A stretch of DNA of 64,000 nt from Neostapfia colusana (Eukaryota; Streptophyta; Magnoliopsida; Poales; Poaceae): assembly GCA_030760725.1 (NCBI GenBank), contig JASWHV010000005.1, positions 28,715,241-28,779,240 on the forward strand, given 5' to 3'. The position numbers and the translations under genes were made by a program. The notes beneath the pieces are model-generated. The model saw only the letters and a list, made by a program, of their open reading frames with translations. It was not told the origin of the DNA and did not search any database. Of the stretch, positions 56,947 to 64,000 are shown in pieces (the stretch's first letter is position 1; every line of letters starts with the position of its first letter).

Positions 56947-59208
56947 ATGGCCTCTGAGAAGAACAACGATATCCCGAAGAGGAGCAACAACGATGAGGAG
57001 CAAGAAGCCAAAGCCTTCGATGTGCTGAAAGAAAACCCACATGACGATGAAGAAGTGAGGCAGCTAAAAGCACTCCTGAGAAAGAAACTGCTGGCACAAA
57101 AAGGAAAAGAGGAAGAAAAGACGATGGGGAGTGGTCATCACGACTACTCCCGGTATCCTTACAACTACAACCGACTCAATTCAAATAATCATTATCTCTC
57201 TATTCCTATGGGAAGGCCTCCACAGTTTGATGGAAGTGACTACACCATGTGGAAGTCCAACATGAAGATGCATCTGATATCCCTGAACCCTAGTCTGTGG
57301 CACATTGTTTGCACAGGCATCGATATTCCGGACACGGATGATGAACTCACCCCAGAACAAGAACAGGAGATTCACAGAAACGCACAAGCCGTCGCTGTGA
57401 TCACATCATCACTAAGCAGAGAGGAATTCACCAAGATCGATGGGTTAGAAAGTGCAAAAGAAATCTGGGATACCCTCAAGACAGCTCACGAAGGAAATAG
57501 GTCAGTTCGTGAAGCCAAAATCGAAATGCTTGAAGGAGAGTTGGGAAGATTTGCTATTGAAGAAGGCGAATCACCTCAAGACATGTACAACCGGATGAAA
57601 GCACTCATCAACAGAATTCGTGCTTATGGAAGTAAGAAATGGACAGATCACGAAGTGGTCAAAAGAATGATTAGAGCCTTCATGCCAAGAAACGTCACAC
57701 TTTGCTCAATGATTAGAGAAAGCCCCGGGTTTCACAAAATGACTCCCGATGAGTTATTGGGAAAGATCATAAATCATGAAATGATGGAGAAAGAGGCTCA
57801 ATACGTCAAAGACTTAGCCGAGCTCACCTCTTCTAAAAAGAAAGAAGTTGCAACGTGCAGACCCAAACTCAAAGAAACTCGTGAAGACCAAGACGATGGA
57901 GATACAAGCGATGAAAGCACCGATCTTGATGACAAAGAAATGGTACTCTTCATCAAAAAGTTCAAACGCATGATGAAGAGAAGACACGGCAACAATTCAC
58001 ATGAAGGCAAAAGCAAGGATAAAGGAAAATCCAAGGCTCGACGCACTTGCTACAACTGCGGAGAGTATGGTCACTTCATGGTGGACTGTACTTATGAGGA
58101 AAACAAAAAGAAGAAGGAATCAAGATCTCAAGAAAAGAAAAATTTCAGAAAAAGAAGACAAGCCCATCAAGCTCACATTGGGAAGGAGTGGGACTCAAAC
58201 GACGAGTCCTCCTCCGATGAAGAAGAAGAGATGGCCACAATCGCAGTCAAGAAACCAACTATGAGAGCCACACTCTTTCCGAACATGGGAGGACGGGACA
58301 TGAACATCCACACTTGTCTTATGGCTAAGGAAGGCAAGAAAAAGGTTAGACTTACTCCTCCTATACTAAATTCCTCCATTGATGACTTTGATAGCTCTAG
58401 TGATAATGAAGAATTATTTAGAGGGCTAAGTAAAATTGCTTTAAAGAAAATGGAAATGTTGTCAAATGAAATCTTTGAAAAGGATGAACTTGTCAACCGA
58501 CAAGAAGATATGCTCATCCGTGAGAGGAAGAGATATCAAGAAGTTGAAAAGCTTCTTGAGCTTGAAAGAGAGAAGAATGAGTCACTTGAGTTAGAGCTAA
58601 CCTTGATTAAGGAAACTTACTCAAAGTTAGAGGACTCGCACATTGCAATCAAGGAAGAACTTGCTAACTTGTCAAAAGTTAACAAAATCCTTGAGGTGCA
58701 AGTTGAGTCGCTCAAACAAAGTGACTCCTCTTCCTCCAAGAGCACTTCCTCCAAAGATATGCGCTCGACAACAGTAAGAACCTGCACTTGCTCTAGTAAG
58801 AAGAATGTAATTTCTAATGCTTTAACCCCACATGACATGCATTCTTCTCAAAACAGCATCTTTGATAAGGAGAAGATCAAATATGCAAGAAGTGCATATA
58901 TGATCACTAGACCTTCCAATGTCAAAGATGGACTTGGCTTCGACAGGAATAAACACATGTCTACTTCTAATCATGCTAAGAATAGAATCATTTTTGTTAA
59001 AGAAAAATCCCATGAATCTGAGCTACAAACACTATTCCATACATTTGATGCTTCTTATGTTCTCATGAAAAACAAGTATGGAAAAGTCATTGCTAAATAT
59101 ACAGGGCCACGCCACAAGAACTTAAAAACTTGTGTGTGGGTGCCCAAGACTCTTGTGACTAACCTGAGAGGACCCAAGCAAGCTTGGGTACCTAAAACCC
59201 AGAAATAA
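56947..59208 (+). CDS. gag: E8 Gag (753 aa)
   Basis: ATG at 56947 is the first after the PBS; the frame is open upstream into the LTR, so length alone does not fix the start. The copia-type gag domain covers about residues 90-290 (PPQFDGSDYTMWKSNM, AKEIWDTLKTAHEG, GRFAIEEGESPQDMYNRM). A CCHC knuckle CYNCGEYGHFMVDC lies at 368-381, flanked by Lys-rich stretches. The long C-terminal part has a coiled coil (~500-590) ending in a VQVE motif (584-587). A 753-aa Gag is far longer than in most copia elements but fits Sireviruses, whose Gag is reported to bind dynein light chain LC8. The frame is undamaged. It packages element RNA into cytoplasmic particles. Pol follows in the +1 frame. Confidence 0.88.
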   Translation: MASEKNNDIPKRSNNDEEQEAKAFDVLKENPHDDEEVRQLKALLRKKLLAQKGKEEEKTMGSGHHDYSRYPYNYNRLNSNNHYLSIPMGRPPQFDGSDYTMWKSNMKMHLISLNPSLWHIVCTGIDIPDTDDELTPEQEQEIHRNAQAVAVITSSLSREEFTKIDGLESAKEIWDTLKTAHEGNRSVREAKIEMLEGELGRFAIEEGESPQDMYNRMKALINRIRAYGSKKWTDHEVVKRMIRAFMPRNVTLCSMIRESPGFHKMTPDELLGKIINHEMMEKEAQYVKDLAELTSSKKKEVATCRPKLKETREDQDDGDTSDESTDLDDKEMVLFIKKFKRMMKRRHGNNSHEGKSKDKGKSKARRTCYNCGEYGHFMVDCTYEENKKKKESRSQEKKNFRKRRQAHQAHIGKEWDSNDESSSDEEEEMATIAVKKPTMRATLFPNMGGRDMNIHTCLMAKEGKKKVRLTPPILNSSIDDFDSSSDNEELFRGLSKIALKKMEMLSNEIFEKDELVNRQEDMLIRERKRYQEVEKLLELEREKNESLELELTLIKETYSKLEDSHIAIKEELANLSKVNKILEVQVESLKQSDSSSSKSTSSKDMRSTTVRTCTCSSKKNVISNALTPHDMHSSQNSIFDKEKIKYARSAYMITRPSNVKDGLGFDRNKHMSTSNHAKNRIIFVKEKSHESELQTLFHTFDASYVLMKNKYGKVIAKYTGPRHKNLKTCVWVPKTLVTNLRGPKQAWVPKTQK

Positions 59209-62200
59209 TTCTATTTTGCAGGCTTACTCCTCCGGTGGATCTAAGTGGGTGCTAGATAGCGGATGCACAAATCATATGACCGGAGAGAGAAGTATGTTTG
59301 TGGAATACGAGTGCAACAAGGATCCAAGTGAAGGTATATACTTTGGAGATATCAGCCAAGGAAAGGTCCTTGGTAGTGGTAACATTGAAATATCCTCTCA
59401 ACACACCCTATCTAATGTTTTACATGTAGACTCTCTAGATTATAATCTTTTATCAATATCTCAACTATGCGACAAATGTTACAACTGTCTATTCACTAAT
59501 GAGGGTGTGACCGTCTTTAGAAGAAGCGATGGCTCGATTGCATTCAAGGGATTGTTGAAGGGAAAGCTTTATCTTGTTGACTTCAACAAAGATAAAGCCG
59601 AACTCAACGCTTGCTTGGTTGCTAAGACCAACATGGGATGGCTGTGGCATAGACGGCTAGCCCATGTTGGAATGAGAAATCTGCAGAAACTTCTAAAAGG
59701 TGGTCACATCCGTGGTCTTAAGGATGTTGTTTTTGAAAAAGACAGGCCATGCAGCGCTTGTCAAGCAGGAAAACAGGTTGGAGCACCACACCCCGCCAAG
59801 AATGTGATGACCACCGCTAAACCGCTGGAACTTCTCCACATGGATCTCTTTGGTCCAATTGCGTACATCAGCATTGGGGGTAACAAATACGGTTTAGTAA
59901 TTGTTGATGATTTTTCAAGATTTACCTGGGTATTTTTCTTGTATGATAAATCAGAAACTCAAGGAATCCTCAAGAAGTTCTTGAAAAGAGCTCAAAATGA
60001 ATTCTCATCAACCGTAAAGAATATCAGAAGTGACAATGGGACAGAATTCAAGAACACCCAAGTTGAAGAATATCTCAATGAAGAAGGTATAAAGCATGAA
60101 TTCTCGGCACCCTATTCTCCTCAACAGGACGGGGTGGCCGAAAGGAAGAACAGAACATTGATCGAAATGGCGAGAACAATGTTGGATGAATACAAGACGT
60201 CAGACCGGTTTTGGGCAGAAGCGGTGAATACTGCTTGTCATGCCACGAATCGGTTGTACCTTCATCGACTTCTGCAGAAAACTCCATATGAGCTTCTCAC
60301 GGGTAAAAAGCCTAATGTTTCCTATTTCAAAGTTTTTGGTTGCAAATGTTTTATTCTGAACAAGAAACCAAGGGCCTCGAAGTTTGCTTCAAAGTCCGAT
60401 GAAGGATTCTTGCTCGGATATGAATCGAACGCCTACGCCTATCGTGTCTTCAACAAGGTGTCCGGCCTTGTTGAAGTAGCGCGTGACGTAGTGTTCGATG
60501 AAACTAACGGCTCACAAGTGGAGCAAGTCGATAAGTCTATGCTAGATAAGGAGGAAGCTCCATGTGAAGCGCTGAAGAAAATGGCACTTGGTGATATCCT
60601 ACCACGAGAGGAGACACAAGATGAATTTCAACAAGGAAGCAATGATCAAGGGGGAGCTCCTACACAAGATCAAGTTGAGAAAGATCAAGAAAATCAAGAT
60701 GATCATGGAAGCAATGATCTAGGGGGAGACATGACACATGAAGACAATGAAGAACAAACAACTATACAAAATCCACACCCAAGAGTACATCAGTGTGTGC
60801 AAAGGGACCATCCTGTCAACAATATAATTGGAGATATTGCTAAGGGAGTAACTACTAGATCTCAAATTGCAAATTTTTGTGAACATTATTCTTTTGTGTC
60901 TTTTCTGGAGCCATACAGGGTAGAAGAAGCCTTAAGGGATCCAGACTGGGTGATTGCGATGCAAGAGGAGCTGAACAACTTCAAAAGAAATGAAGTGTGG
61001 GAGCTGGTGGATAGACCAAGGGCGAACATCATTGGAACCAAATGGGTCTTTCGGAACAAGCAAGATGAACATGGAGTAGTGACAAGAAATAAAGCAAGGT
61101 TGGTGGCCAAAGATTATTCTCAAGTGGAAGGTTTGGATTTCGATGAAACCTTCGCTCCTGTAGCTAGACTTGAGTCCATTCGCATTTTATTGGCATATGC
61201 TACTCACCATAATTTTAAGTTGTATCAAATGGACGTCAAGAGTGCCTTTCTGAATGGTCCGATAAAGGAGGAAGTCTTTGTGGAGCAGCCACCGGGGTTC
61301 GAAGATCAGAAGTATCCCAACCATGTCTATAAACTGCGTAAGGCTCTCTATGGCCTCAAACAGGCTCCTCGAGCCTGGTATGAGTGCCTTAGAGATTTTC
61401 TGATTCAAAATGGATTCAAAATTGGTAAAGCTGACTATACACTCTTTACTAAACATTTAGATGATCATTTATTCGTATGTCAAATTTATGTTGATGACAT
61501 TATCTTTGGATCCACTAACAAGTCCTTCTTTGAAGAATTTAGAAAAATAATGACAGACAGGTTCGAGATGTCAATGATGGGTGAATTGAAGTTCTTCTTG
61601 GGATTTCAAGTGAAGCAACTGAGAGAAGGTACATTTATAATCCAAACTAAATATACACAAGACATTCTCAAGAAATTCAATATGGACAAAGCCAAGCCCA
61701 TCAAGACACCCATGGCCATCAACGGACATCTCGACCTCAATGAAGATGGTCCAAATGTGGACCAAAAGGTATATCGGTCCATGATTGGTTCCTTACTATA
61801 CTTATGTGCATCTAGGCCAGATATTATGCTTAGTGTTTGCATGTGTGCAAGGTTTCAAGCCGCACCCAAAGAGTGTCACTGAATTGCTGTAAAAAGAATC
61901 CTAAGGTATCTTGTGCACACACCCAACTTGGGCCTTTGGTATCCCAAAGGATCCAAGTTTAACCTGATAGGGTACTCCGACGCTGACTATGCGGGATGCA
62001 AAGTCGATAGAAAGAGCACGTCAGGGACTTGTCAATTTCTTGGTAGGTCCCTAGTTTCTTGGTCATCTAAAAAGCAAAACTCCATTGCTCTTTCCACAGC
62101 GGAAGCAGAGTATGTTGCAGCTGGTAGTTGCTGTGCGCAACTGCTTTGGATGCAACAAACTCTTAGGGACTACGGCTACAATCTAAGTCATATCCCGCTT

Positions 62201-62441
62201 CTATGCGATAATGAAAGTGCTATAAAGATTGCACACAACCCTGTAGAGCACTCAAGAACTAAGCACATAGACATTCGTCATCACTTTCTTAGAGATCATT
62301 CATTAAAAGGTGACATAGCCATTTCACATGTTAGGACTGAAAAAACAACTTGCAGATATTTTTACCAAACCATTAGATGAGAAAAGGTTCTGTGAACTAA
62401 GAAATGAGCTAAACATTCTTGACTCTCGAAATGTGGCTTGA
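59168..62441 (+). pseudogene. pol: E8 Pol: protease, integrase, RT, RNase H
   Basis: The frame opens at 59168, overlapping the gag end by ~40 nt in the +1 frame. Protease has WVLDSGCTNHMTG (Asp codon at 59255). Integrase has the HHCC pair (His 59648 and 59663; Cys 59750 and 59759), Asp at 59843 (HMDLFGPI), Asp at 60032 (RSDNGTEF) and Glu at 60140 (GVAERKNR), with D-35-E spacing. RT has YQMDVKSAFLNG and YVDDIIFGS (DD at 61493-61498). RNase H has SDADYAGC, STAEAEYVAA and HSRTKHIDIRHH. Two breaks: TGA at 61880-61882 and an extra A in the A-run at ~62339-62346 that shifts the last ~30 codons. PR-INT-RT-RH order defines Ty1/copia. A 'tattttgcag' just before the protease resembles a splice acceptor. 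Confidence 0.9.
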
Positions 62442-63328
62442 AACATTGCATACCTGGTTGCAACTTAAATTGTTCCTCCGTATTGTCAAAATGCTCCTCC
62501 TCTCCTTTCTACTCAGAAAACTATTATTAATGAATAAATCTTGTGGATTATGACCATTGTTTGATTGTTGATTGCCTACTGGTCGTAATCACCAAGACTA
62601 CTTGAAAAATTGTAGTCCTTGGATCATTATTAGTTATCTATATATATCAAGTCTGTTGGAAACGGACTAGTCCGATTTCAAACCGGACTAGTCCGGACAG
62701 ACAACAATTAGGTTAACTCAGGGGTACCGGACTAGTCCGCTACCAGGACCGGACTAGTCCGGTCAGTCGGATATAGAAGAAGTCAGTCGGACCAAACGCC
62801 TCCCTCTCCACTCATAAGCATTTTGTCTCACCCTCTCTCCTAAACCCTACCTCTCAATGTGATTTTCGAGTTGAGCCCTCAAACTCGGAGTTTTCTCCGT
62901 GAAAAAGCCTCTTCTCGACGAGGGGATCCTACTTTCCGGACTCATCCGGACTGATTTCCACTCCTTCAACGCGAATCTTCAAATCTTGGTAAATCCCCCC
63001 AAAACCCAAAATCTCAATTTTTCTAGCTCTAGCTAGTTTCCCTTTGATTTCAAAAGGACGTACATTGCATAAATAGATGTATTTCTACCACTTTCCTACC
63101 CTTGTATCCTTAGATAGGAGATTTGCTTCAAATAAAACACTCAAGTTAGGGTTCTTATGCTAGGCCGGACTAGTCCGGCGTCCAGATGCGGACAAGTCCG
63201 GTTCACCGGACTAGTCCGCACTCTGAAACCGGACAAGTCCGGTCTCTGACAGCTGAACTCCTACATTCCCATTTGAAGTAGATAATGCGTCCGTTTGCAA
63301 CTAATCCTTAAACTCCTTATCAGGCATC
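62442..63328 (+). other. E8 pol-ORF3 spacer with palindromes and leader-like sequence
   Basis: Contains CGGACTAGTCCG at 62663, 62684, 62728, 62750, 63166 and 63207, with one-mismatch copies at 63189 and 63230. A TATA-like TATATATA lies near 62640. A CT-rich stretch with 'cctaaaccctacc' follows at ~62805-62855, like a plant 5' UTR. GT at 62989 and AG at 63323 could bound an intron. No protein-coding frame is supported. Confidence 0.6.
62989..63323 (+). other. Candidate 335-bp leader intron of E8 ORF3
   Basis: 'cttg|gtaaat' donor and 'ccttatcag|gc' acceptor, with the ORF3 ATG 5 nt after the acceptor. T-rich interior. Not supported by any second copy in the window. Confidence 0.35.
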
Positions 63329-64000
63329 ATGTCTTCAGGATCAGATGACGGCTCTTTTCACATTGACGAAGAAGTTCAACGTGAAAGAGTAAGGAGAGCT
63401 AAGGAGGGAGTGATGAAGAAGAGACATGATGTCAATGCTCACTCTCCACCCTCTGACGACAATCTACCTAAGAAGAGGAAAGTCATTATCAAAAGGCCTC
63501 AAAGGAAAGATGCTGCTGAGGGCTCGTCAGGGCCAAGAAGAGTTCTCAATAAAGGGAAGGGACTTGCTAGTGGCCCCATTGGGCCTCTGAAATTAAAAAA
63601 TCCCGTTCACCGCAACAGGCAGCCTTCAAGTGAGGATTTCACTGGAAAAGGGAATGAGCTAGCTGATAACTTCAGAAAGATTGAAGTGTATGGCCGACCT
63701 AAACAATGTTCTGATCCTAGGTTCTGGAGTAACTTCCATGCAGACTACTACGAGCACGTGTATATGAAGATGAAGAATCCCGTATTAGAGAGTCAATGGC
63801 TGAATGTTGACTACCTGAAGTCGAAGAAGTATCCCGCCTTTCGTGAGATGGTGGAGGCCTTAGAGAGGCACGGTCTGACGGACCTGCTATCCTTTGAGTA
63901 TGACTGGAACAATGAAGTCATTACCCAGTTTTACTCCACTCTCTATTTTGCTCGGGATGATGGAGACAGTCTTACTTGGATGACTCATGGTTCAAGGTAT
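63329..64000 (+). CDS. E8 ORF3, protein with PKKRKV motif (partial, runs off window)
   Basis: ATG at 63329; 224 codons with no stop to the window edge. The first ~110 residues are highly charged and Ser/Pro-rich. PKKRKV at residues 47-52 (63467-63484) is identical to the classical monopartite nuclear localisation signal, followed by another basic cluster (KRPQRK). From ~125 on it looks folded (DPRFWSNFHADYYEHVYMKM, WNNEVITQFYSTLYFARDD, LTWMTHGSRY). The second part resembles, from memory, proteins annotated in grasses as retrotransposon or 'putative plant transposon protein', found downstream of pol in Sirevirus-like elements and often called envelope-like. No signal peptide or membrane segment is visible in this part, and the basic motif argues for nuclear action rather than an envelope. 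Function unknown. Confidence 0.65.
   Translation, partial: MSSGSDDGSFHIDEEVQRERVRRAKEGVMKKRHDVNAHSPPSDDNLPKKRKVIIKRPQRKDAAEGSSGPRRVLNKGKGLASGPIGPLKLKNPVHRNRQPSSEDFTGKGNELADNFRKIEVYGRPKQCSDPRFWSNFHADYYEHVYMKMKNPVLESQWLNVDYLKSKKYPAFREMVEALERHGLTDLLSFEYDWNNEVITQFYSTLYFARDDGDSLTWMTHGSRY

Larger units (their letters stand above)
55466..64000 (+). mobile_element. E8: Sirevirus-like Ty1/copia element, right end outside window
   Basis: 5' LTR 55466-56892, PBS, gag, pol in copia order (PR-INT-RT-RH), a spacer and a third ORF still open at the window edge. The bases left of the LTR (ccgag, 55461-55465) are the candidate TSD. The long Gag with coiled coil and an ORF downstream of pol are known Sirevirus traits; lineage assignment is inference. 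It is the least damaged element here apart from E7: one stop and one frameshift in pol. Confidence 0.88.

Overview
The window looks like grass (Poaceae-type) nuclear heterochromatin made almost wholly of LTR retrotransposons. I recognise no host gene, tRNA, rRNA or CRISPR. The grass call is inference from the element types: long-LTR Ty3/gypsy elements with integrase chromodomains, a gag-only element carrying an antisense gene, and a Sirevirus-like Ty1/copia element. Ends and target-site duplications (TSDs) let the order of events be read. I call the elements E0-E8.

Layout. 1-6560: E1, an internally deleted Ty3/gypsy element (family A, ~3 kb LTRs). It appears inserted into gag of an older family-A copy, E0 (6561-6915 and 14989-16379). 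E0 is interrupted by E2 (6916-14988, TSD ggcgc, two 1097-bp LTRs), which is gag-only and carries an antisense gene. 16380-19432: E3, a Ty3/gypsy relic with pol tail, LTR, PBS and gag. 19433-23414: E4, an E2-family relative on the minus strand. 23415-55465: E5, a ~4 kb-LTR Ty3/gypsy element whose LTR is split by E6. 24356-49620: E6, a full-length family-A element (TSD accta), itself interrupted by E7 at 27502-41823 (full-length chromovirus-type Ty3/gypsy, TSD gtgaa). 55466-64000 and beyond: E8, a Sirevirus-like copia element inserted in what looks like the start of E5 gag. The nesting order is E3 > E4 > E5 > {E6 > E7, E8} and E0 > {E1, E2}.

Functional picture. Apart from an open but partial E8 ORF3, every reading frame carries damage; E7 and E8 are least decayed. 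E7 encodes Gag, protease, RT, RNase H and a DDE integrase with chromodomain. E8 encodes a long Gag with a CCHC knuckle and coiled coil, a copia-order Pol (PR-INT-RT-RH), and a third ORF running off the window that contains the motif PKKRKV. E2 and E4 lack any visible pol and would depend on a partner; their opposite-strand gene has a conserved TATA-like box and, in E4, a candidate intron. E5 carries a 314-codon coiled-coil ORF upstream of its gag.

Most notable non-coding signals: (1) the same ~56-bp G-box minisatellite in LTRs of two different families, in opposite orientation and upstream of their TATA boxes; (2) hairpins at fixed places in the LTRs, one with covarying stems between E5 and E7; (3) arrays of the 12-bp palindrome CGGACTAGTCCG in E8; (4) tandem duplication of the primer-binding-site leader in family A. 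All coordinates were counted by eye and no alignment was run.
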